Assembly (NCBI RefSeq): GCF_000278215.1
Contig: NZ_JH725066.1
Span: 1 to 64,000 of the forward strand
DNA from: Bartonella rattimassiliensis 15908
GTDB taxonomy: Bacteria > Pseudomonadota > Alphaproteobacteria > Rhizobiales > Rhizobiaceae
DNA: 64,000 nucleotides
Direction of reading: 5' to 3'
Shown here: one piece after another, positions 1 through 10,275 of the stretch
Layout of the letters: each line of letters begins with the position of its first letter
Position numbering within the stretch: the stretch's first letter is position 1
The notes under the pieces: generated by a model
Database searches by the model: none
The model's input: only the letters and a program-made list of their open reading frames with translations
Told to the model about the DNA's origin: nothing
Program-made: the position numbers and the translations under genes

Positions 1-6
1 GCTTAT

Positions 7-243
7 GTGGCAGAAAGTAAGCAGGTGGATATTTCTTTGCCGCGTTTTAAAGCCTTTGTGCGGGCAACAGAAGCCTATTGGCTTTGGGATGAGGTTGTGA
101 GTGAAGATGGATTGTTGCTGTTGCAAGGAGATGAGGCGCGTTTAGCAGAGATTGCGCGCCTCCAGCAGGAACAGCGTGAGATTGCGGCGCACTTGAAAGC
201 CATGCGTGCAACGCCGGTGCAAATTAAACGGGGGCAGTCATGA
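7..243 (+). CDS. Small Mu-like prophage protein, possibly partial at the window edge
   Basis: A 78-residue reading frame opens with GTG and ends in a TGA that overlaps the ATG of the MuA-type transposase (coordinates 240-243), so the two are translationally coupled. The frame stays open to base 1, so the true start may lie outside the window. No domain is recognised. The second half is charged and probably helical, with a coiled-coil-like stretch rich in Glu, Gln, Arg and Ala. Mu-type phages often carry a small early protein or regulator just before the transposase, so an early phage role is likely but not shown. Confidence 0.55.
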   Translation: MAESKQVDISLPRFKAFVRATEAYWLWDEVVSEDGLLLLQGDEARLAEIARLQQEQREIAAHLKAMRATPVQIKRGQS

Positions 244-1973
244 AGGAATGGTTTACTATTGCTGAATTGGCAGAGGCGGCTTTGCCAGGGTTGCCATCGA
301 CCTATAAAAGTCTTGAAAACCATGGACGGGCATATTGGAGAAAAAATGCTGAGCTTTCAAGGAAAATGGGAGGCAAAACGAAGCCGGTTTGGGAGTATCA
401 CATTTCCTTATTGCCGGAGGGTGCGCGGGCGGCATTGTTGGTGCGCTGTGGTGGGGCGTGTGTAAAAGAAGGCGATCAAAAGACAAGTGTTTGGGAACGT
501 TATGAAGGGCTTTCAAAGGCGCATAAAAGACGTTGTGAAGAGCGTTTGAAGGCACTTTGTTCTATGGATGATTTGCTTCAAGCCGATATGGGTGTGCATG
601 ATGCGGCAAGTTTGTGTGCGGTGCAATTTGTTGTGAGTTGCAGATCGCTTTTTCATTGGCGGCAGATGGTGGAAGGGTATGAGCGCCCTGATTGGTTGGC
701 AGCCTTAGCACCTTGTTATGGTGAGGAGAATGTTTCGCAATTTGCACCGTGTCATGAGGGGGCATGGGAGGTTTTGTGTTCGGATTATTTGCGTTCGTCC
801 CGCCCTGCTTTTTCGGCCTGTTATCGATGCATGGTGATGGTGGCGCGTGAGAAAGGGTGGGCGCCCATTCCTTCAGAGCGGGCTTTGAGGCGCCGTTTTA
901 ACAGGCAAATTTCTAAGGCGGTTGTGGTGTTGGCGCGTGAGGGAGAAGAAAAGGCCAAGAAGCTTTATCCGGCCCAACGGCGTGATCGCTCGAGTTTGCA
1001 TGCACTGCAAGCGGTGAATATGGACGGGCATAAGCTGGATGTTTTTGTGAGTGTTCCTTGGACAGAAAAGCCTGTGCGGCTTTATTTGATAGCGATACAG
1101 GATCTTTATTCGGGCAAGATTTTATCATGGCGTCTTTCGGATGCGGAGAGTTGGGAAATCGTGCGTTTGGTGATTGGTGATATGGTAGAGGCTTATGGGA
1201 TACCGGAGCGCATGACCTTGGATAATGGGCGTTCTTTTACCAGCAAGTGGATTTCTGGGGGTGTACAAAATTGCTTTCGTTTTAAGATTAAACCGGATGA
1301 TCCGCAGGGGCTTTTGACGAGTTTGGGTGTACAATTGCAATGGACAACCCCTTATAGTGGTCAGTCTAAACCGATTGAGCGGGCATGGCGTGATTTGGCA
1401 GAAGCAATTTCCAAACATCCTTTTTGTGCAGGGGCTTATACGGGCCATAAGCCGGATGCTAAGCCTGAAGATTATGGAAAACGTGCGATAGGATTTGAAG
1501 AATTCAAAGCCCATTTTGGCGCGCAGATTGTGGCGCATAATGGGCAAGCAGGGCGCAAGGCGCTTAATTGTGCGGGGCGAAGTTTTGATGAGACTTTTGT
1601 AGAAAGTTTGACAGCAGAGGGGACGATTATTCGGCAAGCAACGGCAGCACAGCGTGCTTTATGGCTTTTGACCTCAGAAGCATTGCGTACAAAAAAGAGC
1701 ACGGGGGAGATCCATTTTTATGGCAATCGTTATTGGACGCGTGCGTTGAATGAGTATGCTGGGAAGAGGATGATTGTGCGCTTTGATCCGGATCATTTGC
1801 ACCAAGATTTGCGGGTTTATGATTTGAACAATCGGTTGCTTTGTATGGCACCGTGTCTAGCGGATGTTGGTTTTTATGACCAGCAGGCAGCGCGTTTGAA
1901 TGGGCGTTTGCGTAAAGAGTATGTGAAGGCAGTTAAAGTAGAAAAACGGTTGGCAGGCAAAGCTTGCGCCTGA
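240..1973 (+). CDS. MuA-type DDE transposase of a degraded Mu-like prophage
   Basis: This 577-residue protein is a phage Mu transposase (MuA) relative, the enzyme that cuts and joins phage ends into target DNA. The N-terminus (about residues 1-70) looks like the Mu winged-helix DNA-binding domain, beginning WFTIAELAEAALPGLP. The catalytic core carries a DDE triad that I place at D262 (VNMDGHK), D328 (MTLDNGRSF) and E380 (SKPIERAWRD). These are close in spacing and position to those of MuA. The protein is shorter than MuA (663 residues). It stops at 1971-1973 exactly where the +1 frame continues with plausible transposase tail sequence, so the C-terminus was probably lost by a frameshift. GC content and G-over-C bias differ from the AT-rich chromosome that follows, as expected for acquired DNA. 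Confidence 0.88.
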   Translation: MKEWFTIAELAEAALPGLPSTYKSLENHGRAYWRKNAELSRKMGGKTKPVWEYHISLLPEGARAALLVRCGGACVKEGDQKTSVWERYEGLSKAHKRRCEERLKALCSMDDLLQADMGVHDAASLCAVQFVVSCRSLFHWRQMVEGYERPDWLAALAPCYGEENVSQFAPCHEGAWEVLCSDYLRSSRPAFSACYRCMVMVAREKGWAPIPSERALRRRFNRQISKAVVVLAREGEEKAKKLYPAQRRDRSSLHALQAVNMDGHKLDVFVSVPWTEKPVRLYLIAIQDLYSGKILSWRLSDAESWEIVRLVIGDMVEAYGIPERMTLDNGRSFTSKWISGGVQNCFRFKIKPDDPQGLLTSLGVQLQWTTPYSGQSKPIERAWRDLAEAISKHPFCAGAYTGHKPDAKPEDYGKRAIGFEEFKAHFGAQIVAHNGQAGRKALNCAGRSFDETFVESLTAEGTIIRQATAAQRALWLLTSEALRTKKSTGEIHFYGNRYWTRALNEYAGKRMIVRFDPDHLHQDLRVYDLNNRLLCMAPCLADVGFYDQQAARLNGRLRKEYVKAVKVEKRLAGKACA

Positions 1974-1977
1974 TCAC

Positions 1978-2283
1978 TTGGCTGATGTTTATAGGCGCCT
2001 TGAACGAAAGGAAGATGGTTCAAAATCCAAGCCTATTGTTAAGCCAAAGGTTAGCCGCTTGATGCCAAACCATGCGGGGAATTTGGCTTTGAAAGCCAAT
2101 AATTGTGAAGATTTAGGAAATGATGAAGCTTTGGGGGCTCGAGAATTTAGTCAACATTTGCACAAAGCTTTAAGACGGCTTTCTGTCTGTGATGAGAGGC
2201 GTGAAGTTAGCAAGTCTCCCGATGTGCGAGAACGGATTGGGGGATTTTTAAGGGAGCCGGTTTTGTATCGCGTACGGCTTTAG
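1978..2283 (+). pseudogene. Displaced C-terminal tail of the MuA-type transposase
   Basis: The frame opens with TTG and codes for about 101 residues with no recognised domain. Read upstream of the TTG, the same frame continues through LAPDHLADVYRRLERK and overlaps the end of the transposase gene. Joined by one +1 shift near 1959-1962, the two frames give one continuous protein of about 680 residues, near the MuA length. The section PIVKPKVSRL resembles the Pro/Lys-rich linker found late in alphaproteobacterial MuA-type transposases. I read it as the frameshifted tail of the upstream gene. A separate small phage protein is the alternative. Confidence 0.5.
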
Positions 2284-2290
2284 AGTAAAA

Positions 2291-2317
2291 AATGGGTAGG
2301 TTGGAGCCCTACCCATT
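2291..2317 (+). other. Perfect 10-bp stem-loop between the MuA and MuB genes
   Basis: AATGGGTAGG (2291-2300) pairs exactly with CCTACCCATT (2308-2317) across a 7-base loop. No T-run follows on the plus strand, though TTTTTTAC follows on the minus strand (complement of 2284-2290). It could be a terminator for minus-strand transcription or an mRNA-stability element. It sits 8 bases after the transposase-tail stop. Confidence 0.5.
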
Positions 2318-2351
2318 CGATATCTAGATCAATACGAGAGGGAGATTATAG

Positions 2352-2804
2352 ATGAAAAACGCGATAAATGCAACGGTCGATAAAAATCCTTGGGCGCGAC
2401 CTAAAAACCAGCCCAGTGGAACAGCGCAAAACCGCAATAGTGATGATATTGCTTTATGGAATGAGCTTGTTGATTCGGTGAGAGCCTTGGCACAAATGAA
2501 TGATTGGACGAAAGCAGAAGTGGCGCGGCGCATAGGGATGCCTGATGGGACGTTTTCGCAGTGGTATGCGGGCAGTTATGCAGGGCAGTTGGGTAAGCAA
2601 AATGCGAAGGTTCACCAATGGATTGAGGCTTTAAAAGAAACGGCGGGGCTTTTGAAGATGATCCCTGAGAAACCAGCCTTTCAGAGGAATCGTATAGCCA
2701 GTGAGATCATTGACACTTTAACGCTGGCACAAAGTACGGGGGACATGGTGATGATTACGCTTGATGCGGGCAATGGTAAGACAAAAACGTGTCGTCATAC
2801 CTAA
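2352..2804 (+). pseudogene. Truncated MuB-type transposition ATPase
   Basis: MuB is the AAA+ ATPase that delivers target DNA to MuA. The 150-residue remnant keeps the MuB-like N-terminal helix-turn-helix (about residues 55-95, WTKAEVARRIGMPDGTFSQW) and the start of the ATPase domain. The Walker A motif is visible as DAGNGKT at about residues 139-145. The frame then runs into unrelated sequence and stops, so Walker B and the rest of the ATPase are missing. A ribosome binding site (GAGGGAG, near 2337-2343) precedes the ATG. Together with the disrupted transposase this marks a dead prophage. The junction with AT-rich chromosomal DNA falls near 2790-2805. Confidence 0.8.
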
Positions 2805-3524
2805 GAGCTAACAAAGTGTGGAATAGAGCCTATTTAACCTAAAGTTGAATAATAATTTATAGATTTTATATTATTCTTGAAGGCTTTATCATTATATCCT
2901 TCATGGGGGATACCATCGCAAAATATGGATGACGAACTTTAAGACACGTCTCTTTAAAAAAGCACGCGAACACGCAATTAAAATCTATTCTGTTTAGGGC
3001 ATTTTATTTTGCATGAGTGATGTGATTCTATTAAATCGAGCATATAAACAAAAAATGATGAAAGAAAATTTTTCTTATGAAAACTCTCAGATAATAAAGA
3101 GCTTTAGCAATATTAAGAACTGAAAAAGTATATGATAGTGTATAAAAGATCTTATATATTTCACGAGAAACTTTACTCATAAAGGCCATAACGAAATAAT
3201 TCTGCATACATCTAAGAGGTATTAAAAAAAACAAAGCGCGCAAATAGCCTCATACAAGCCATACTCTGAATATTTCACTATACTATAGAAAATACCTCTT
3301 ATATAAATTTTTATGTAAAAATTAAATACCACCGCTCTCAATAATCAATTCTTATAGTATAACACAATAATCAATCACACCAGCACAATTGAGATCTAAA
3401 AAAACAATTATTGAAAAGCATACAACAGCTCACACTATTGATTACTCTTTCTAAAGTTTTGTTGCATGCTTCACAATTATTTACTACCTTATTATGCCTT
3501 CGAAATGTGCCTTTTAAAAGCTTT
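2805..3524. other. Intergenic region after the prophage remnant, holding a dispersed repeat
   Basis: This 720-base AT-rich stretch has no convincing gene. It holds one member of a degenerate repeat family (2893-3034). Poorly conserved frames such as 3031-3243 on the minus strand have no ribosome binding site and no recognisable protein sequence. The lpdA gene ends at its right side. No clear T-tailed terminator was seen for lpdA. Confidence 0.6.
2893..3034 (+). repeat. Dispersed degenerate repeat, copy A
   Basis: Compared by eye with 38186-38336, this segment shares TATATCCTTCA, then TCTCTTTAAAAAAG, TCTGTT-type and CTGTTTAG segments, then TTTTGCATGAG, in the same order and spacing. A weaker copy lies at about 20551-20680. 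The shared parts are non-coding in all copies. Percent identity was not computed. Confidence 0.7.
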
Positions 3525-4931
3525 TTAAATATGAATCGGTTTAGCAAATGTTGCTAAAGCTGCTTCACGTACTGATTCTGATAAGGTAGGATGCGCATGA
3601 CAACAACGTCCTAGATCTTCTGATGAACCACCAAATTCCATTAAAACTGCAATTTCATGGATCATTTCACCAGCACCAAATCCAAGAATATGCCCTCCCA
3701 GTACCCGATCTGTTTTTTTATCAGAAAGGATTTTAACAAACCCATCACTCTTTTGCATTGCGCGTGCACGACCATTGGCCATAAAAGGAAATTTGCCAAC
3801 ATTATATTCAATACCAGCAATTTTTAATTCTTCCTCTGTTTTTCCTACACTCGCAATTTCTGGCTGTGTATAAACGACACTAGGAATAACATCAAAATTA
3901 ACATGACCTTTTTGCCCAGCCAAAATTTCTGCCACGGCAACGCCTTCTTCCTCTGCTTTATGAGCTAACATTGGTCCTTTTACAACATCACCAATCGCAT
4001 AAATTCCTGGAATATTTGTCTGCCAATGTGCGTCAATTTCAACAAAACCACGTTCATCCAACTGGACGCCTGTCTCTTTTAAGCCAAGCCCTTCAGTATA
4101 CGGAGAGCGTCCAGTAGCAATAAGCACAACATCTGCCTCTAAAGTTTCGGCCATACCATCTTTAATAGTTTCAAAGTTCACCTGAGCCGCTGAACCAGAT
4201 TGTGTAATGGCTGTTACCTTTGCACCAGTTTTATATTCAATACCCTGTTTTTCCATTAATTTCTGAAATTGCCGTGAAACTTCACCATCCATTGAGCCCA
4301 AAACTTTATTAAGATACTCAATAATAGTAACTTTAGCACCTAAACGGCTCCAAACTGATCCAAGTTCTGAACCAATAACCCCAGCCCCCACGACAATCAT
4401 ACGCGCAGGTACTTTTTCAAGTGAAAGTGCTCCCGTAGAAGAGACGACAGTCTTTTCATCAATTTCAACATTCAGCCCTGGAATGCCTGAACTCTCTGAA
4501 CCTGTAGCAATAATAATATTTTTCGTTTCAATCGTTTGTTTATTACCATCTTTGGCAACAAATTGCACACGCCTCGCACTTAAAATTTTAGCTGTCCCCC
4601 AAAAAGTATCAACTTTATTTTTTTTCATCAAAAAAGAAATACCACTTGTATTTGCTGTCACCACAGCTTTCTTATGAACCATCATTTGTTCAAGATTAAG
4701 TTTAGATTTTCCAATAGAAATACCAAGTGTTTCAAAACCATGTTGGGTTTCAGCAAACACTTCTGAAGCATGCAACAATGCTTTAGAAGGAATACAACCA
4801 ATATTGAGACATGTTCCCCCTAATGTTGTACGCTTTTCAATAATTGCTACTTTAAGTCCCAATTGTGCGGCCTTTATTGCTGCTACATAACCACCTGGGC
4901 CCGCTCCGATCACAACCACATCATAAGACAT
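3525..4931 (-). CDS. lpdA: Dihydrolipoamide dehydrogenase (E3)
   Basis: The 468-residue flavoprotein reoxidises the lipoyl arm of the 2-oxoglutarate dehydrogenase E2 using NAD+. Visible signs are an N-terminal FAD fold (VVVIGAGPGGYVAA), the redox disulfide in GGTCLNIGCIPSK (C41 and C46), a second Rossmann motif (VVGAGVIGSELG), and the C-terminal catalytic His-Glu pair in HAHPTLSE (about H447 and E452). The length is normal for the family. AAGGAG lies just before the ATG. It is the last gene of the minus-strand block headed by mdh and follows sucB by 31 bases, so this copy most likely serves the 2-oxoglutarate complex. Confidence 0.95.
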   Translation of the reverse strand: MSYDVVVIGAGPGGYVAAIKAAQLGLKVAIIEKRTTLGGTCLNIGCIPSKALLHASEVFAETQHGFETLGISIGKSKLNLEQMMVHKKAVVTANTSGISFLMKKNKVDTFWGTAKILSARRVQFVAKDGNKQTIETKNIIIATGSESSGIPGLNVEIDEKTVVSSTGALSLEKVPARMIVVGAGVIGSELGSVWSRLGAKVTIIEYLNKVLGSMDGEVSRQFQKLMEKQGIEYKTGAKVTAITQSGSAAQVNFETIKDGMAETLEADVVLIATGRSPYTEGLGLKETGVQLDERGFVEIDAHWQTNIPGIYAIGDVVKGPMLAHKAEEEGVAVAEILAGQKGHVNFDVIPSVVYTQPEIASVGKTEEELKIAGIEYNVGKFPFMANGRARAMQKSDGFVKILSDKKTDRVLGGHILGFGAGEMIHEIAVLMEFGGSSEDLGRCCHAHPTLSESVREAALATFAKPIHI

Positions 4932-4962
4932 CCGTTTCTCCTTTCATCCTGAAAACTGTATT

Positions 4963-6174
4963 TTACAAGTCAAGAACAAGGCGTTCCGGATCTTCTAAGC
5001 TTTCCTTAACACGCACAAGGAAAGTTACAGCTTCTTGACCATCTACAATACGGTGATCATAAGAAAGCGCTAAATACATCATGGGACGGATCACAACTTG
5101 GCCCTCAACAACCATTGCTCGCTCTTTAATTGCATGCATTCCTAAAATACCAGATTGTGGTACATTCAAAATCGGTGTTGACATCAACGATCCATATACA
5201 CCACCATTTGTAATGGTAAAAGTTCCACCTTGCATATCAGAAACGGCTAATTTTCCATCACGCGCAAGACGTCCTAAACGGCCAATTTCCTTTTCAATTT
5301 CTGCCAAAGACATTTGATCTGCCTCACGCACCACTGGAACGACAAGTCCTTTATCTGTTCCAACGGCAATTCCAACATTGACATAGTTTTTGTAAACAAT
5401 TTCTGTTCCATCAATTTCGGCATTAACAGCAGGAAGCTCTTTTAATGCATGACAAACAGCCTTGGTAAAAAAACCCATAAAACCAAGTTTAACACCATGT
5501 TTCTTTTCAAAAAGATCCTTATAACGTTTGCGCAAATCCATCACCGTTGACATATCAACCTCATTAAATGTGGTTAACATTGCTGCTACATTTTGCGCAT
5601 CCTTAAGACGACGAGCAATTGTTTGACGCAATTTCGTCATACGAACCCGCTCTTCACGTGTTTCTTGAACAGATGTTGCCGAAAAACTGATTGCAGAAGA
5701 AGAAGGTGCTGGGATGTTTGTTCTTTTTTCTAACCCACCAAGAACATCTTCTTTAAGAATTTGTCCACGTTTTCCAGAACCTGAAATATCGCTTTTTGTA
5801 ACATTATTTTCAGCCATCAATTTTGCTGCTGAAGGTGAAGGAGGCATTGTACTGCTCGAAGCAAGCTTCTCTGATTGCGATAAAGCCATTGGAACAGGTA
5901 TAGCAGAAGGTGATGATGATTGGGAGGCACCAGCTTCGCCAGCTTTCACTGCTCCTAAAAGAGCATTCACTTCAACCGTATCGCCTTCTTTTGCGATGAT
6001 TTCAGATAATTTCCCTGCAACAGGAGAAGGAACTTCAACTGTTACTTTATCAGTTTCTAATTCAACCAAAGGCTCATCTATCGCGACAGCTTCGCCAAGT
6101 TTTTTAAACCATTTACCAACTGTTGCTTCAGTAACCGATTCGCCCAAAGTAGGAACACGGATTTCAGTAGTCAT
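4963..6174 (-). CDS. sucB: Dihydrolipoamide succinyltransferase, 2-oxoglutarate dehydrogenase E2
   Basis: E2 transfers the succinyl group from E1 to CoA and forms the core of the 2-oxoglutarate dehydrogenase complex. The 403-residue protein has one lipoyl domain with the attachment lysine in ETDKVTVEV (K43). A Ser/Ala/Pro-rich linker follows, then a peripheral-subunit-binding domain (about residues 113-150) and the catalytic acyltransferase domain ending with the family motif DHRIVDG (H374, D378). It sits between sucA (32 bases upstream) and lpdA (31 bases downstream), so E1, E2 and E3 are co-transcribed. Confidence 0.95.
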   Translation of the reverse strand: MTTEIRVPTLGESVTEATVGKWFKKLGEAVAIDEPLVELETDKVTVEVPSPVAGKLSEIIAKEGDTVEVNALLGAVKAGEAGASQSSSPSAIPVPMALSQSEKLASSSTMPPSPSAAKLMAENNVTKSDISGSGKRGQILKEDVLGGLEKRTNIPAPSSSAISFSATSVQETREERVRMTKLRQTIARRLKDAQNVAAMLTTFNEVDMSTVMDLRKRYKDLFEKKHGVKLGFMGFFTKAVCHALKELPAVNAEIDGTEIVYKNYVNVGIAVGTDKGLVVPVVREADQMSLAEIEKEIGRLGRLARDGKLAVSDMQGGTFTITNGGVYGSLMSTPILNVPQSGILGMHAIKERAMVVEGQVVIRPMMYLALSYDHRIVDGQEAVTFLVRVKESLEDPERLVLDL

Positions 6175-6206
6175 AATATTTTTCCATACATCAGAGTAGT
6201 AACAAA

Positions 6207-9206
6207 TTAAGAACCTAACGCGTCTTTAAGAAACGCAGCCAGTTGTTCAAGGTGTTTCACCATTAACCCAGAGGCCGGTGATGCACTCGCAGGACGCCCC
6301 GCATAACGAGCACGTGAATATTGCGCATTAATATGCGTCAAAACCCATTCCAAATAAGGCTCAATAAATGACCAAGCCCCCATGTTTTTTGGTTCTTCTT
6401 GGCACCAAAAAACTTCTGCCTGCAAAAAGCGCGACAACACATTCACTAAAACTTTTGCAGGAAAAGGATAAAGCTGTTCAACACGAAGGAGATAAACATC
6501 ATCGATACCCTTTTTTTCACGTTCTTCATAAAGGTCGTAATAAACCTTGCCCGTACAAAGAACAACACGACGAATTTTATTATCTTTCTGCAACTTAATG
6601 ACAGAATCTTTGAGATATTCTACATCATCAAGCAACACACGACAAAAACTTGTTTCTGGTCCCATTTCATTGAGAAAAGAAACAGCCCGCTTATGACGTA
6701 AAAGTGATTTGGGTGTCATCAAAATCAATGGCTTACGAAAATCACGCTTAATTTGCCGACGTAAAATATGAAAATAATTTGCAGGGGTTGTACAATTAGC
6801 AACCTGCATATTATCTTCCGCACAAAGTTGAAGAAAACGTTCTAAACGTGCAGAAGAATGCTCTGGTCCTTGCCCTTCAAAACCATGGGGTAATAAACAC
6901 ACAAGACCAGACATACGAAGCCACTTACGTTCTGCTGATGAAATAAATTGATCAAAAATGACCTGTGCACCATTAGAGAAATCACCAAATTGTGCTTCCC
7001 AAAGTGTTAATCCTCGTGGTTCAGCAAGAGAATATCCATATTCAAACCCAAGAACAGCTTCTTCAGAAAGCATAGAATTAACAACTTCATAAAGCGCTTG
7101 CCCTTTTTTTAAATGATTCAAAGGAATATAACGTGATTCATTTTCTTGATCATAAAGAACTGAATGACGTTGTGAAAAAGTTCCACGTTCAACATCTTCA
7201 CCAGAAAGACGAACTGGCGCTCCTTCCAAACAAAGTGAACCAAAAGCTAAAGCTTCAGCAGTTGCCCAATCGATCCCCTCACCAGTTTCAAAAATTTTAG
7301 CACGATTGTTTAAAAAACGTTGAATGGTTTTATGAACATGAAAATCTTCTGGAACTTCGACAAGTTTCTGACCAATTTCCTTTAAAGTTTTTAACTCGAC
7401 ACCCGTTGTTCTAGAATTTTGCTCATCAGTATTATTACAAGCTTTGATTCCTGTCCAACTTCCATCAAGCCAATCAGCTTTATTAGGCTTATAAAAAGCA
7501 CTTGCTTCAAGTTCACCTTCAAGCTTATCGCGCCATAACTTTTTTTGTTGCTCAATCTCTTCTGAAGTAACCACTCCTTCTTTTATCAATTGGTCACCAT
7601 AAAGCTGAAGAGTTGTTTTATGATCACGAATTGCCTTATACATAAGCGGCTGTGTAAAGGAAGGTTCATCACCTTCATTATGTCCATAACGGCGATAACA
7701 AAACATATCAACGACCACCGGTTTATGAAAAATTTGACGAAACTCCGTTGCTATTTTAGCGACAAAAACAACAGCTTCAGGATCATCACCATTCACATGG
7801 AAAATTGGTGCATCAATCATTTTTGCGACATCTGATGGATAAGGCGAAGAACGTAAAAAACGTGGAACTGTTGTAAAACCAATCTGATTATTGATAATAA
7901 CATGGATTGATCCTGCAACACGATAACCTTTAAGCCCTGAAAGACCAAAAGTTTCCTGAATAACACCTTGCCCTGCAAAAGCAGCATCACCGTGAATAAG
8001 CAACGGTAACACTTTTGCACGTTCACTTAATGGGAGTGAATCGGTACGTGTAGGCCCCACAAGTTGATCTTGTTTAGCACGTGCTTTACCCATCACAACC
8101 GGATCAACAATCTCAAGATGAGAGGGATTAGCCAAAAGTGACAAATGAACTTTATTCCCATCAAAATCCAAGTCAGCAGTAGTTCCTAAATGATATTTAA
8201 CATCACCTGACCCTTCGACATCGTCTGGCTTATAAGATCCTCCTTTAAATTCATGAAAAATAGCTCTATGCGACTTAGCGAGGACTTGTGAAAGAACATT
8301 TAAACGACCACGATGCGCCATTCCTAAAATAACGTCTTGCACCCCTAAAGTGCTACCATATTTAATAATCTGTTCAAGAGCAGGAATCAGCGCTTCACCA
8401 CCATCGAGTCCAAAGCGCTTTGTACCTTTATATTTAGTATCTAAAAACTGTTCGAATCCTTCTGCCTGAATAAGTTTATTCAGGATAGCTTTCTTATCTT
8501 GTTGTGTGAAAGAAATTCTCTTATCCCGTCCTTCAATGCGTTCTTGAAGCCATGCTTTTTGAACCGGATCAGAAACATGCATATATTCCACACCGATTGT
8601 TGAACAATAGGTACGATTGAGAATCTCCAGCATTTGCGGAATAGTTGCATATTCCAATCCTAAAACATTATCAATAAAAATGGGACGTTCGTAATCAGCC
8701 TGAGTAAAACCATAAGCCTCTGGAGAAAGTTCCTTATAATCTTCAAGTTTTTCTGCTAATTGAAGAGGATCAAGCTGTGCTCGAAGATGCCCACGTGCTC
8801 GAAACGCACGAATCATCATAATTGCATGAACAGAATCACGCGTTGCACGAATAATATCTTGTTCACTGGAAATTTTCCCCTTTTTTGCAGCACTAGTTAC
8901 TGCTTTTTCCTTTAATTTATCGCCAAGATATCTTTCAAGAGAAGACCAATCACCATCAATAGCAGAAACCAACTCACCATTCGCCTTTAACGGCCAATGA
9001 TCACGTTGCCATGTTGCTCCTTCAGCATTTTTGAGAACATCTTCTTTGTTATCATGAAGTCCCTCAAAAAAAGCACGCCACTGTGAATCAACGCTGGTAG
9101 GATCTTTTTCATATTGAGCATAAAGTTGATCTATATAATCTGCATTCCCACCATAAAGAAATGACGTTTGTGCAAAAAGACTATTTATCTCGTCCTGCCT
9201 TGCCAT
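6207..9206 (-). CDS. sucA: 2-oxoglutarate dehydrogenase E1 component
   Basis: The 999-residue thiamine-diphosphate enzyme decarboxylates 2-oxoglutarate and succinylates the lipoyl group of SucB. The N-terminal E2-binding region begins near [14 protein letters not shown]. The ThDP-binding core shows [11 protein letters not shown] (near residue 295) and GDAAFAGQG (near residue 404). The C-terminal transketolase-like half includes RHSVLYDQ and [10 protein letters not shown]. The frame is full length without interruption. GGAAAGG precedes the ATG by a few bases. A 163-base gap with a strong stem-loop separates it from sucD, so its expression may be tuned apart from sucCD. Confidence 0.95.
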   Translation of the reverse strand: MARQDEINSLFAQTSFLYGGNADYIDQLYAQYEKDPTSVDSQWRAFFEGLHDNKEDVLKNAEGATWQRDHWPLKANGELVSAIDGDWSSLERYLGDKLKEKAVTSAAKKGKISSEQDIIRATRDSVHAIMMIRAFRARGHLRAQLDPLQLAEKLEDYKELSPEAYGFTQADYERPIFIDNVLGLEYATIPQMLEILNRTYCSTIGVEYMHVSDPVQKAWLQERIEGRDKRISFTQQDKKAILNKLIQAEGFEQFLDTKYKGTKRFGLDGGEALIPALEQIIKYGSTLGVQDVILGMAHRGRLNVLSQVLAKSHRAIFHEFKGGSYKPDDVEGSGDVKYHLGTTADLDFDGNKVHLSLLANPSHLEIVDPVVMGKARAKQDQLVGPTRTDSLPLSERAKVLPLLIHGDAAFAGQGVIQETFGLSGLKGYRVAGSIHVIINNQIGFTTVPRFLRSSPYPSDVAKMIDAPIFHVNGDDPEAVVFVAKIATEFRQIFHKPVVVDMFCYRRYGHNEGDEPSFTQPLMYKAIRDHKTTLQLYGDQLIKEGVVTSEEIEQQKKLWRDKLEGELEASAFYKPNKADWLDGSWTGIKACNNTDEQNSRTTGVELKTLKEIGQKLVEVPEDFHVHKTIQRFLNNRAKIFETGEGIDWATAEALAFGSLCLEGAPVRLSGEDVERGTFSQRHSVLYDQENESRYIPLNHLKKGQALYEVVNSMLSEEAVLGFEYGYSLAEPRGLTLWEAQFGDFSNGAQVIFDQFISSAERKWLRMSGLVCLLPHGFEGQGPEHSSARLERFLQLCAEDNMQVANCTTPANYFHILRRQIKRDFRKPLILMTPKSLLRHKRAVSFLNEMGPETSFCRVLLDDVEYLKDSVIKLQKDNKIRRVVLCTGKVYYDLYEEREKKGIDDVYLLRVEQLYPFPAKVLVNVLSRFLQAEVFWCQEEPKNMGAWSFIEPYLEWVLTHINAQYSRARYAGRPASASPASGLMVKHLEQLAAFLKDALGS

Positions 9207-9327
9207 ATACCTTTCCGGAACATCTATTCCGTCTCCTTATATCTTTTTTCAACCTTTTAATGCTTACAAAACAAATGAGGATTTGAATATTCAAAAAAGT
9301 TTTACTTTTTTCTACTCAAGTTTTTTA

Positions 9328-9357
9328 CCTGAATTAAGAATATATTCTTACTTCAGG
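9328..9357 (-). other. Stem-loop in the sucD-sucA gap
   Basis: CCTGAA (9328-9333) pairs with TTCAGG (9352-9357). Inside it, AAGAATATATTCTT is itself a perfect palindrome, giving a two-part hairpin with a small internal loop. In the minus-strand transcript it lies just after the sucD stop and is not followed by a long T-run. It may be a processing or stability element, or a weak attenuator between sucCD and sucAB-lpdA. Confidence 0.5.
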
Positions 9358-9369
9358 CAAAATTTTCTT

Positions 9370-10272
9370 TTAGCCTTTCAAAACTGACATTAAAGTTTTA
9401 CCTATTTGTGATGGTGAAGGAGAAACCCGAATCCCTGCAGATTCCATTGCCGCAATTTTATCTTCTGCCCCACCTTTACCACCAGAAATAACAGCACCAG
9501 CATGTCCCATTGTACGTCCTGGAGGAGCCGTACGGCCAGCAATAAATCCAACAACTGGCTTTTTACGACCTTTTTTTGCTTCATCTTGCAAAAACTGTGC
9601 TGCGTCTTCTTCAGCAGAACCACCAATTTCACCAATCATAACAATAGATTGGGTTTCATCATCTGCTAAAAACATTTCCAACACATCAATAAATTCAATC
9701 CCCTTAACAGGATCTCCACCAATCCCTATAGCAGTTGTTTGTCCAAGACCTTCCTGACTCGTTTGAAAAACTGCTTCATAAGTTAAAGTTCCAGACCGCG
9801 AGACAATCCCAACAGAACCTTTTCTAAAAATAGAACCAGGCATAATACCAATTTTACATTCATTTGGTGTTAGAATACCAGGACAATTAGGGCCAACAAG
9901 ACGAGACTTTGAGTTTTCTAATCGCGCCTTCACTTTAACCATATCCATAACGGGAATACCTTCCGTAATACAGATAATTAAACGAACTTCAGCTTCAATA
10001 GCTTCTATAATAGCTGCCGCAGCTCCTGCAGGAGGAACATAAATAACGGAAGCATCCGCGCCTGTTTTTTCTTTTGCCTCTGCAACACTAGCAAAAATAG
10101 GAAGAGTTTCACCTTTTGAACCTTCCCATGTTTCTCCACCCTTTTTAGGATTAACACCTCCAACCATTTGCGTACCATGATAAGCAAGCGCCTGTTCTGT
10201 ATGAAATGTTCCTGTTTTTCCTGTAAGTCCTTGAACTAGAACTTTTGTCTCTTTATTCACAAGAATGGACAT
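9370..10272 (-). CDS. sucD: Succinyl-CoA ligase alpha subunit
   Basis: Together with SucC it converts succinyl-CoA to succinate with formation of a nucleoside triphosphate. The 300-residue protein has the CoA-binding Rossmann fold ([13 protein letters not shown]) and the phosphohistidine segment [10 protein letters not shown], with the histidine at about residue 257. It begins 4 bases after the sucC stop, so the subunits are produced together. Length and composition are typical. Confidence 0.95.
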   Translation of the reverse strand: MSILVNKETKVLVQGLTGKTGTFHTEQALAYHGTQMVGGVNPKKGGETWEGSKGETLPIFASVAEAKEKTGADASVIYVPPAGAAAAIIEAIEAEVRLIICITEGIPVMDMVKVKARLENSKSRLVGPNCPGILTPNECKIGIMPGSIFRKGSVGIVSRSGTLTYEAVFQTSQEGLGQTTAIGIGGDPVKGIEFIDVLEMFLADDETQSIVMIGEIGGSAEEDAAQFLQDEAKKGRKKPVVGFIAGRTAPPGRTMGHAGAVISGGKGGAEDKIAAMESAGIRVSPSPSQIGKTLMSVLKG

Positions 10273-10275
10273 CGC

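Noticed and set aside
3150-3175. A parS-like sequence (TATTTCACGAGAAACT) near 3158
   Set aside because: Three mismatches, including inside the palindromic core, so not comparable with the four accepted sites.
3031-3243. Minus-strand 70-codon frame in the gap before lpdA
   Set aside because: No ribosome binding site, hydrophobic-random composition, and it overlaps the end of a dispersed repeat.
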